In this document: in pieces, positions 35,866 through 43,277 of the stretch
Numbering within the stretch: the stretch's first letter is position 1
Layout: the number at the start of each line of letters is the position of its first letter
NCBI GenBank assembly: GCA_039091255.1
Contig: JAWCMQ010000002.1
Location: forward strand, 1-64,000
DNA length: 64,000 nucleotides
Source: JAWCMQ01 sp039091255
GTDB taxonomy: Archaea; Aenigmatarchaeota; Aenigmatarchaeia; GW2011-AR5; JACRAC01
Direction: 5' to 3'
Program-made: the position numbers and the translations under genes
The notes under the pieces: model-generated
Database searches by the model: none
Seen by the model: the letters and a program-made list of their open reading frames with translations, nothing else
What the model was told of the DNA's origin: nothing

Positions 35866-36501
35866 ATGCTCCTTCAGCTCTACAAGTCCCTGCGCAGGCA
35901 ATTCGGCCCTCAGTCCAATTGGTGGCCTGCTGACAGCGGCCCCTTGCGCAAATGGGAGATATGCATCGGCGCTCTGCTGACCCAGAACACGAACTGGAAA
36001 AACGTCGAGAAGGCGCTGGCAAATCTCAAAGCAGCAAAAGTGCTTGCTCCCCAAAGGATTGCCACGATGCCTTTGCCGAAACTGCAAGCACTAATCAGGC
36101 CAAGCGGCTTCTATCGCCAGAAAGCTGCGCGCCTGAAAGCCCTGGCAAAATTCGCCCTCTCATTTGACTCGCTTAATGATTTTTTCAAGACCGCCACGCG
36201 CGAGCAGCTTCTGGCGATTAAAGGCATCGGCCCAGAGACTGCTGACTCGATCCTGCTCTACGCCTGCGGAAAGCCCTATTTCATCGTTGATGCCTACACG
36301 CGCCGCACGCTCGCTCGCATGAAATTCATAAGCGGAAAAGAAAGCTATGGCGGACTCCAGAACATGTTTCACGCTGCGCTGCCGCGCAGCGTCCGCCTTT
36401 ACAAGGACTTCCATGCGCTCATTGTCGAGCATGCCAAGCGCTCGTGCAAAAAGAAGCCAGAATGCGGCACGTGCGGCCTAAAATGCCCTAGTCGCACCTG
36501 A
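35866..36501 (+). CDS. HhH-GPD DNA glycosylase (endonuclease III-related, MagIII-like)
   Basis: 211 residues. The helix-hairpin-helix motif IKGIGPETADSILLYACGK is followed by FIVDAYTRRTL, whose Asp is the catalytic residue; the Lys of bifunctional endonuclease III is absent, fitting a monofunctional glycosylase. The C-terminal cysteines (CKKKPECGTCGLKC) form an Fe-S-type cluster loop. Substrate may be alkylated bases. I start at ATG 35866 because TATA-like AACTTTATTAAA lies about 30 bases upstream; the longer frame begins in a repeat. It ends overlapping the convergent DUF488 gene. Confidence 0.8.
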   Translation: MLLQLYKSLRRQFGPQSNWWPADSGPLRKWEICIGALLTQNTNWKNVEKALANLKAAKVLAPQRIATMPLPKLQALIRPSGFYRQKAARLKALAKFALSFDSLNDFFKTATREQLLAIKGIGPETADSILLYACGKPYFIVDAYTRRTLARMKFISGKESYGGLQNMFHAALPRSVRLYKDFHALIVEHAKRSCKKKPECGTCGLKCPSRT

Positions 36502-36940
36502 TTTTCCTCATGCGTTCGCGCAGCTTATGCTCCTGCGTCCGCTTTTCGTCATAGATGTGAACGACCTTGTGCCTGCGCCGCACAAGCGTGTCGGATATGT
36601 GCCGACGATGGCATTTGAACCACAGGAGCTCCGCGCACATGAAAGCCGTTGGAGCACCCTTTGCGAGAGCCAGCAACTCCTTTATCCCTTCGCGGTATGC
36701 CTTCGTCCTCATGTACTTCTCGTATCCGCCTGTGCGAAATCCGCCAAGCTTCTCAAGCCAGAAATATCCAATGCCGTGCTTGGGCAGCTCATTCTCCAGA
36801 TTCTCCCGATTGAATTGCGGATTGTGCCGCGATGTGGGAAAGTGACGCACATCTGCGAGCTGCACTATGCCATAATGCTTCAGAACTGCAATCAAATCCT
36901 CAAGCTTGCGCGTAGAATGGCCGATTGAGAAGAGCTCCAT
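36488..36940 (-). CDS. DUF488 family protein
   Basis: 150 residues. The family start FSIGHSTRKLEDL, the middle LADVRHFPTSR, and the C-terminal MCAELLWFKCHRRHISD with its conserved Cys, His and Arg are present. DUF488 proteins are widespread, but the activity is unknown; some are thought to be DNA- or nucleotide-related. It overlaps the last 14 bases of the convergent glycosylase gene. Confidence 0.85.
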   Translation of the reverse strand: MELFSIGHSTRKLEDLIAVLKHYGIVQLADVRHFPTSRHNPQFNRENLENELPKHGIGYFWLEKLGGFRTGGYEKYMRTKAYREGIKELLALAKGAPTAFMCAELLWFKCHRRHISDTLVRRRHKVVHIYDEKRTQEHKLRERMRKIRCD

Positions 36941-36963
36941 AGCAATAATGGCGCCGAAGCAGC

Positions 36964-38547
36964 CTAAATAGTCGCCGCATCGACTTCTTCCCCAGTTACG
37001 CCATCTATCATCAGGACGCGCTTGCTGAGTCTAGCCCTGTAGAGCGGATAATAGAAAGGCTTGAATTCCACAATATCAGTCATCGGGTTTTGCGCCTTCA
37101 CAATGGCGCGCACCTGCTCCTGGCTTATCTTGTGAGGCGCGCAGTTGCCCGAGAGCTTGACGACTTTCGGCAAAGCTGCGCCAAGCGTCAGGCTGGGCGG
37201 TTTAGCGTCAATCAGCCGCGCATATTGCCTGGAGCGCCCGACCTTGCCTGAGCACGTGATGCATTTCTTCTTTTCAAGTGAGCGCAGCGCCTCGCGTATG
37301 GCATCCTCGCCCATGCGCGTCTTTGCCTCGATTTCCGCGACCGTGCGCTGCCCATCAAGCGCGAACAGCACGCGCAGCTCATCTTCGCTCAAGCCTACGA
37401 GAGACGAAAGGCCTGGCCTAAGGCGGAGCCCGTTGTTAACCTCGGCGATGTTCCCCGAGACGCCGTCAAGTATGAATGAATGTTCCCTAATGCGCTTGAA
37501 AATCCCGTACGCGCCTTTCGTCTTGACGTACACAAGAGGATAGCAAAGCATGTCCACGCTCTCAAGTCTTTCCTCGCTTCCAAACACGAGGAATTTCTTC
37601 TTCCTCTTCTTCTCGGCGAGCTTGAGCACATCCTCTCGCTTTAGCTTCGGCTCGATTCCCACAATCTTGCTCGCAACACTGGATAAGTCGGCAGGCATAG
37701 AAAGCGGGCAAGCTTTTTCTTCGGCGGCAGGCCTGGCAGACGCCTTTGCCTCTTTCGCTGCGCCTTCGGTGCGCCCAAGCCTCAGCTCAGGCGTCGCGCC
37801 CTTGTGCGTAGTGATGCGCTCGACAGAGCGCATCCGAACCTTCTTGCCGCGGCTCATCATATAGAAGAATCCGGGCTCCAGCTTGCTCAGCTCAACCAAG
37901 TCGTCCCGTGAATCGAAAAACAGCTTGACCGCAGCCAAGTCGTTCTCGGTAGTCAAACGCCCAATGAACTGCATGCCGCACTGCGAAAGCACGTTCTTGT
38001 TGACGATGGCGGGTCGCTGCGTTGCTACAAGCAACCCGAGCCCGCGCTTTCGGCCCCTTTTGGATATCTCCTCTATCTCCTTGAGAGAGTCTTTGCCCTG
38101 CGGCACAAACTTGTCCGCTTCTTCCAAAATGAGCAGATAGGGCACGCGAAGCCTCGTAGCAGCCGCATACAGTGCCTTCGCAAGCTCCGCCACTTTAGCG
38201 CGCTCGTCGCTCTCCGAGACGTCGAAAATCATCGGTATGTTTTCGCGCATGGCGCGCTCGCAAAGCGCTCCGATGTCCGCGCTTTCGATGTCCTCATCGG
38301 CTGAGCCAGCAGGCCCTATCCACAAAATGTCGAACTTCTCCTTCAGAGAATTGTATTCGCCTTCCGTATCTACTATACAAAAACCTGCGCCAGCCTCGAG
38401 CATCTTTTCGCACATGACGGCAATAAGGTAGCTCTTGCCCGCACCAGATTGCGCGATTACGCACGTTCTGCCCGTGACGAGCTCTTTGGCATCAAGAAGC
38501 GCATCGCCCTTCCCGGACTTGCCGATGAGCAGCTTTGCTTCAGCCAT
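36964..38547 (-). CDS. HerA-type DNA-translocating ATPase (paralogue without intein)
   Basis: 527 residues. Walker A is VIAQSGAGKSYLIAVM; Walker B is LLILEEADKF; then the sensor region LLVATQRPAIVNKNVLSQC. These mark the HerA/FtsK superfamily. The C-terminal 200 residues add a winged-helix-like segment (RVLFALDGQRTVAEIEAKTR) and a further domain not typical of classical HerA. The P-loop is uninterrupted, unlike the copy at 19.9 kb. It is adjacent to the CRISPR locus and 5 kb from Rad50/Mre11. Confidence 0.8.
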   Translation of the reverse strand: MAEAKLLIGKSGKGDALLDAKELVTGRTCVIAQSGAGKSYLIAVMCEKMLEAGAGFCIVDTEGEYNSLKEKFDILWIGPAGSADEDIESADIGALCERAMRENIPMIFDVSESDERAKVAELAKALYAAATRLRVPYLLILEEADKFVPQGKDSLKEIEEISKRGRKRGLGLLVATQRPAIVNKNVLSQCGMQFIGRLTTENDLAAVKLFFDSRDDLVELSKLEPGFFYMMSRGKKVRMRSVERITTHKGATPELRLGRTEGAAKEAKASARPAAEEKACPLSMPADLSSVASKIVGIEPKLKREDVLKLAEKKRKKKFLVFGSEERLESVDMLCYPLVYVKTKGAYGIFKRIREHSFILDGVSGNIAEVNNGLRLRPGLSSLVGLSEDELRVLFALDGQRTVAEIEAKTRMGEDAIREALRSLEKKKCITCSGKVGRSRQYARLIDAKPPSLTLGAALPKVVKLSGNCAPHKISQEQVRAIVKAQNPMTDIVEFKPFYYPLYRARLSKRVLMIDGVTGEEVDAATI

Positions 38548-38835
38548 GCCTTGAAATGGGGTGGAATGTTTTAATGCTTACTTAAAAGCTGAATAGTGCC
38601 AAGAGAGCCGAAGACCTTTCTGAGTCGTCCAAAATTCTTGGCATTGTCCTGCCAAAATCCGCTACAATCTCTCGATCTCAGTGACTGACTTCTTCAACAC
38701 AACAGAATTTACCTCTAGAAATGCGACGTTTTGCGACAATAAGCGACAGAATAACGCCATTTTTATGGCGGAATTTTTCAGATGCTGCCGCTAGTCCTGC
38801 GAGACAACTAAGCAGATACGTTTCGTTCAGCGACA
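38548..38835. other. Trailer side of the CRISPR array
   Basis: 288 bases between the HerA-type gene and the oldest repeat. No degenerate repeat, gene or clear hairpin is visible; a TATA-like ACTTAAAAGC lies near 38580 and may serve the HerA-type gene on the minus strand. Confidence 0.4.
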
Positions 38836-39465
38836 GTTGCATCCTTTGTTCGATGGCTGTGTGGTCTACAAGTACCACCTACACTATCGCTTGAGCAACC
38901 AATTCCTCGTTGCATCCTTTGTTCGATGGCTATGTGGTCTACAAGGCTGTAGTAGGCGTCGCCGCCGTCATAGACGACATGGGTTGCATCCTTTGTTCGA
39001 TGGCTATGTGGTCTACAAGCATGCGGAATATTTTCTATGCCCTTGCTGATTGCAATCTGTTGCATCCTTTGTTCGATGGCTATGTGGTCTACAAGACTGT
39101 TAAGGCAAAATACGCCAAGCGCCGAAAGTAAGTTGCATCCTTTGTTCGATGGCTGTGTGGTCTACAAGGCCCTTTTTGATTTTGATTTCATGTCCACACA
39201 TCACGGTTGCATCCTTTGTTCGATGGCTGTGTGGTCTACAAGCGTCATTTTAATCGAATAGATAAATGCGATGTTTCTGTGTTGCATCCTTTGTTCGATG
39301 GCTGTGTGGTCTACAAGTATAGTAGCTTGTCCTCTCGAATGAGCCGATGAATCAGTTGCATCCTTTGTTCGATGGCTGTGTGGTCTACAAGGGTATCACA
39401 ATACCAGCCTGCAGCGCATTCCGACGAAGTTGCATCCTTTGTTCGATGGCTGTGTGGTCTACAAG
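38836..39465 (-). CRISPR. CRISPR array, 9 repeats and 8 spacers
   Basis: Nine 37-base repeats begin at 38836, 38909, 38983, 39059, 39132, 39206, 39281, 39355 and 39429. Spacers are 36-39 bases. In the crRNA sense (minus strand, same as the cas genes) the repeat starts CTTGTAGACCACA and ends CAAAGGATGCAAC. Repeats 2-4 differ from the rest by one internal base (ATAGCC versus ACAGCC). The 3' end GGATGCAAC resembles repeats of known Cas12f systems. The leader-proximal end is the high-coordinate side, next to the tracrRNA candidate. Confidence 0.97.
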
Positions 39466-39544
39466 AGCGGCGCGCAAACGCGATACATGGCTAGGAAGTA
39501 CAATTTACGAATGGTCGCTGACAATTTCTACAATTTGTGCAGTG
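39466..39544 (-). promoter_or_regulatory. CRISPR leader
   Basis: AT-rich region between the tracrRNA candidate and the first (newest) repeat. It contains three direct copies of ACAATTT on the plus strand at 39500, 39521 and 39530, which could be binding sites for spacer integration or transcription. Confidence 0.55.
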
Positions 39545-39655
39545 ACTTTTAAATGTAAGCCACCATTGAACGGTTCTTTCCTGCCGAAGCGGAAAGTTGG
39601 GGGCGCTAGCAACGGGCGCCCGTTGCGTGCGACAACGTGGGCCTCACGCAACGTC
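39545..39655 (-). ncRNA. Candidate tracrRNA
   Basis: On the minus strand a TATA box is followed about 25 bases later by three stem-loops. They are GTTGCGTG/CACGCAAC (39652-39622), GGGCGC/GCGCCC (39621-39601) with loop CCGTTGCTA, and CTTTCC/GGAAAG (39596-39576) around a TTCG. Then comes GTTCAATGG (39571-39563), which pairs with CCATCGAAC of the repeat in 8 of 9 positions. Loop bases GTTGC are complementary to the repeat 3' end GCAAC. Order and pairing resemble, as I recall it, the tracrRNA of the founding Cas12f1. No RNA data are available here. Confidence 0.7.
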
Positions 39656-39670
39656 CTCGCCGAAACGAGA

Positions 39671-39681
39671 ACTATATTTAT
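39671..39681 (-). promoter_or_regulatory. TATA box of the tracrRNA candidate
   Basis: ATAAATATAGT on the minus strand, preceded by GGC; predicted start about 39650-39655. It lies between the effector stop codon and the first stem-loop. Confidence 0.6.
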
Positions 39682-39712
39682 GCCAATTAAAGCTAAATCA
39701 CATCCATAGCAA

Positions 39713-41371
39713 CTATGGATGTTCACCACTAAGCTTTGAGAGCGGAAGATTATAAAAGCTTTTCGCGATGTTGAAAGCCGCGTTAAAGTCGGCATTATAC
39801 TCTTGGGAACATTTTGTACATCTGAAAATGCTCTGTTCGGGCCTACTTTCACGATCGACATGGCCACAGATATGGCAGGTTTGGCTTGTTTTTTGGGCGT
39901 CAATAAACAAAACAGGAATTCCATTGTCCCAAGCTTTGTAAATGATAAACGTCTGAAGTTGCCTGAAATTCCAGCTGTTTAAACGTCTATTCATCTTTCT
40001 CATATATTTTCGATAGCTTTCAGTCGTTGTCCGTATATTTTTCAGATTTTCTAAAATTATTGCGACGTGGCGACCTGTTTTTGAGCGGAAATTCTTAGCA
40101 GCCTCGACAATCTCATGAGAAATATTATGATTGACGTATTTCATGTATGCACGCTCCCTGCCACTCTGAGCTAACATAAAATTGTGCATAGCCTTTCTTT
40201 TTTTACGAATTGCTGGCTTATCCATACCGGCCTCCTTCATTTTGTTGATATTGGTATCAGCCCCTATTCGGGCTCTCATTTTTGCATAAAAATCCCGTTT
40301 CCAGTTATGCCTTCTACTATTCCAGAAATGAACGTACGCCGGTTTTGAATTTTTGTCTGGTATAAGTACGGCGACTGCAAAATTTCTCGCAATATTCATG
40401 TCTATACCCATGGACGCGAAAGTGCGCTCCAATTTCGGCAACCTTAGCTCTTTCCTCAAAGGAACATGAAGATAAAATTCATCACCTTTCATTGTTATTT
40501 CTGGTTGTGAAATTTCGTATTTCCCTTTGACAGCGTTAACAAGATTTGTAAGTTGTAGTTTTCCACCAATTAATCCGAACTCGAGAGACTTATCCTTCGA
40601 CGTTTTCAATACGAATTTACAACTCTTGTCATCGATTTCAAAATGATACGAACCTTTCATCATTCTAATAACTTTTTGTTTAAAAGTTGGGACTTTAATT
40701 TGCGTTAGCTCTTTGATTTTCTTTTCTAAATCAGCAATATCATTGCGGAGAATAGTTTCTGTATAATCCGGTCTTGTGTATATGCCCTTCTCGATGCGTA
40801 AAGAGTCCCTGTGTTTATGGACAAAATGTCCAACCTTAGCTCTCTCCTTTTTAATTTCAATTCGGTTTTGTCCATCAAGAAGCTCGTGAAGAACATCGAG
40901 TTTTGCTTTCAATCGTTTTGCACGGGAGTTGCGCCAATTTTTAATTTGCTGATACGATTTATAGGCTTCACCGGCCTTCTGAAATGCTGTAACGCAAAAT
41001 TGTGGCGTAAGATTACATATTAGTTTGATATCTTCTTTGACTTTGCGTTTCGAAGTGCTGTAATGAAGTTTTCTCACATGTTTCCATCCTGTCAAACGAC
41101 CCCAACAACGCGGGCAATATAACTTGCTTCTGCACATATATCTTAACTTAGTTTTTTCACCCTTGCTTTTACAATCGGGATCGGCACATTTCCCCGTTTT
41201 TTGCTCTTCAAGTTTCTTGAATTGGCGTTTCTGCTCATCTATCTTTGAAAGAGCAAAATTTACACCCTTACTAAACTCAGTGATAAGTGCGCTCAAAGCT
41301 TGCGATTGTTCCTTACTAACATCAAGCTTAAAATTACAAGTCTTTGTTACATATTTCTTTTTTCGTGCCAT
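39713..41371 (-). CDS. cas12f: Cas12f (Cas14)-type miniature CRISPR effector nuclease
   Basis: 552 residues from the ATG that overlaps the cas4 stop as TAATG. RuvC motifs are complete: MGIDMN (Asp 324), IILENL (Glu 441) and NADFNAAFNI (Asp 528). A zinc ribbon sits between RuvC-II and -III with CHIC and CTKC (499-521), and a second cysteine set (CADPDC, CRSKLYCPRC) is near residues 62-89. Size and spacing fit Cas12f and the related TnpB/IscB-like OrfB proteins, but the linked cas genes, array and tracrRNA show that this is a CRISPR effector. It should cut target DNA guided by crRNA-tracrRNA. The gene is AT-richer than cas1, suggesting separate ancestry. Confidence 0.9.
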   Translation of the reverse strand: MARKKKYVTKTCNFKLDVSKEQSQALSALITEFSKGVNFALSKIDEQKRQFKKLEEQKTGKCADPDCKSKGEKTKLRYMCRSKLYCPRCWGRLTGWKHVRKLHYSTSKRKVKEDIKLICNLTPQFCVTAFQKAGEAYKSYQQIKNWRNSRAKRLKAKLDVLHELLDGQNRIEIKKERAKVGHFVHKHRDSLRIEKGIYTRPDYTETILRNDIADLEKKIKELTQIKVPTFKQKVIRMMKGSYHFEIDDKSCKFVLKTSKDKSLEFGLIGGKLQLTNLVNAVKGKYEISQPEITMKGDEFYLHVPLRKELRLPKLERTFASMGIDMNIARNFAVAVLIPDKNSKPAYVHFWNSRRHNWKRDFYAKMRARIGADTNINKMKEAGMDKPAIRKKRKAMHNFMLAQSGRERAYMKYVNHNISHEIVEAAKNFRSKTGRHVAIILENLKNIRTTTESYRKYMRKMNRRLNSWNFRQLQTFIIYKAWDNGIPVLFIDAQKTSQTCHICGHVDRESRPEQSIFRCTKCSQEYNADFNAAFNIAKSFYNLPLSKLSGEHP

Positions 41372-41956
41372 TAGATCGCCCAACATACCCTTCTATAGCA
41401 ACAGTCCGCACATTTTCTTTCAAACTTGGTGGGTTTTGGCAAACATTCGTTTCTGACTATATTTTTTATTTCATCCAAAATAAAGGCAAATAGCGACCTA
41501 TCCTTCAAATCCACATTAACCACACCCCCGCCTTTAAGAAACTTAATAAACCCGGATTTGACTGTATAGCCTATCTGTTCTTCTATAAGCAAGGCTTCCA
41601 TCATAAGTTGTGCCCTATAATTCATATACAGTTTCCTCGGTCTCTTCGCCCACTTGACCTGCAGCGGCCACGCCTGCTTTTTAGCTTCATCGATGAGTAT
41701 GCAGTCTACCCGTGTGTGTAGCCCGAGCTTTTCCGAAGCAAGGTAGACATCATACATCTTGGACAAGCCTGGAAAGGCGCTTGCTGCTTCTTTTAGACTT
41801 CTTTCTAAACTCGGCATACTTTTCCCGTCCCTTTATCTCCTTGGCGGTCGTGGCCTGAGGAATTCTCAAGACATGCTCATAGTAAGTTATACGTGGACAG
41901 TAACAGAAGTTCATCAAATCCTTAGCCGACAGCAGATTACCCTTCATTCGAACCAC
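41371..41956 (-). pseudogene. cas4: Cas4, split by a one-base frameshift
   Basis: Two overlapping frames together make a Cas4. The N-terminal part has AKDLMNFCYCPRITYYEHVL with the first cysteines, then GREKYAEF; the other frame continues ERSLKEAASAFPG, LHTRVDCILID, QVKWAKRPRK and the final CADCCYRRVC. Removing one T near 41805 joins them. Cas4 trims and orients new spacers (RecB-like nuclease with an Fe-S cluster). The break is in a short homopolymer, so an assembly error is as likely as true decay. Overlaps cas2 by 20 bases and the effector start by one. Confidence 0.8.
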
Positions 41957-42236
41957 CTACTATGACAAAATCCTTCTTGCGAATGCCGTCCTCATCGAAA
42001 TCTCCGCTGACTATCTTGCCACCGAAGCACTCCTCGCACGACGGCATAACAAATACCGCATCGCTATCGCCGAGAATGGACTCGACCTCCATAGCGAGCA
42101 TCTCAGCCCGATTCTTCGTCAACTCGCCGATGAAGGCGCTTTTCTGAACCCTTCGTAGCCCATAGTTTTTGCACTTGGACGCAACCTTTGCCCTTATCCC
42201 ATTATTGCTGATGTCGTATATTACCCAATAGAGCAT
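41937..42236 (-). CDS. cas2: CRISPR integration protein Cas2
   Basis: 99 residues. The ferredoxin-like fold begins LYWVIYDISNNGIRAKVASKC with the conserved Asp after the first strand, and KSAFIGEL and VFVMPSCEECFGG follow. Cas2 bridges two Cas1 dimers in the spacer-integration complex. It overlaps cas1 by 16 bases and cas4 by 20, so the three adaptation genes form one unit. Confidence 0.93.
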   Translation of the reverse strand: MLYWVIYDISNNGIRAKVASKCKNYGLRRVQKSAFIGELTKNRAEMLAMEVESILGDSDAVFVMPSCEECFGGKIVSGDFDEDGIRKKDFVIVGGSNEG

Positions 42237-43231
42237 TTCTTGCCGCCTCCCAGAAGGAATGGCTTGTAATCGTCCGTCTGACCCAGAACGAACCGCGCAA
42301 TAGATCGCGCTTGGCTCACAACCACATTCTTGAATCTTTTTGTTTTGTTGCCGTTGTCGACCTTGCCATAAAGCCTGCGCATGACGGCCTCAACGACTTT
42401 CTTTCTGCCGCGTTCGCTCAAGAAAAACGTTTCGCCATTCTTTTCGAAGTCTTCTTCAGAGACCTGTTTTCGCGAAAACAAGTTTATCACGGCCTTGTCG
42501 GCAATCGGCGCCCTGAACTCCTCAATTAGATCAAGGACCATGGACGGTTTGCCATACCTGTCGGTGTGTAGGTAGCCGAAATACGGGTCAAGGCCAGCCA
42601 ATATGCACGCCTTCTCGACTTCAGAATACATGATTCCGTATGCGTAGTTCAGCATTGCGTTGAAACCGTCTCCGCCTTTCCTATCGCGTTTTTCTATAGG
42701 AACTATCTTAGAAAGCGCCTGGAAGTACTCATTCGCAGAATTGCCTTCGAATCCTAAGAGCTGTTCTCTGACATCATCAAGTTGCCCGGACTTGATGGCC
42801 TCTATCTGTGAAATGGACGCTTCCATTCGGGCTATTTCCTGCGAGAAATCTATGCCTGTTCTCGTTTTTGCCAGAGCCTTGAGCACGGCAACCTGGTTCC
42901 GTATCTTGGCCTCGATAAATTTTTTGGCAAGTGCGAACCCTTTGTCTGAAAAATAGGCTTCAAGCTGACGCTTTCTGGTGAGCGTCGTCCCACCAAGCTT
43001 GCATGGATATATCCGTCCAGCCGGCTCGCCTCGATGCCTCATAAGAACGATATCAATCCCTTTTTCCATAGCGAGCTTTATCGCACCTATCGAAATTGAA
43101 GAAGCTGCGGATATAATTATCTGGCTCACATCGTCCGCACAATACTCTTCCTTGCCGCCTTCATGGACAAGCTCAAACCTATTTTCTTTCTTTCCGATGA
43201 ATGTTTTCCAGTTATCAACTATAAGATGCAT
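42221..43231 (-). CDS. cas1: CRISPR integrase Cas1
   Basis: 336 residues. The metal-binding residues of Cas1 are present: Glu in FEGNSANEYF, His in LHTDRYGKPS, and the acidic pair in DLIEEFRAPI. It catalyses insertion of spacers at the leader end of the array. First gene of the cas operon: TATA-like GTTTAAGAATG (43253-43263, minus strand) lies about 25 bases upstream. Confidence 0.95.
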   Translation of the reverse strand: MHLIVDNWKTFIGKKENRFELVHEGGKEEYCADDVSQIIISAASSISIGAIKLAMEKGIDIVLMRHRGEPAGRIYPCKLGGTTLTRKRQLEAYFSDKGFALAKKFIEAKIRNQVAVLKALAKTRTGIDFSQEIARMEASISQIEAIKSGQLDDVREQLLGFEGNSANEYFQALSKIVPIEKRDRKGGDGFNAMLNYAYGIMYSEVEKACILAGLDPYFGYLHTDRYGKPSMVLDLIEEFRAPIADKAVINLFSRKQVSEEDFEKNGETFFLSERGRKKVVEAVMRRLYGKVDNGNKTKRFKNVVVSQARSIARFVLGQTDDYKPFLLGGGKKCSIG

Positions 43232-43252
43232 AAGTCACTACTGTAAGGTAAA

Positions 43253-43263
43253 CATTCTTAAAC
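43253..43263 (-). promoter_or_regulatory. Promoter of the cas1-cas2-cas4-cas12f operon
   Basis: GTTTAAGAATG on the minus strand, about 25 bases before the cas1 ATG; probably a leaderless start. Confidence 0.5.
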
Positions 43264-43277
43264 GCTACGATTGTGTG

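Noticed and set aside
38836..39465. Open reading frames with repeated LHPLFDGCVVYK peptide
   Set aside because: They are translations of the CRISPR repeats; periodicity and spacers show an array, not a protein.
39713..41371. Interpretation as an IS200/605 TnpB transposase accessory protein
   Set aside because: The gene is coupled to cas4-cas2-cas1, next to an array and a tracrRNA candidate, and no transposon ends or TnpA gene are present.
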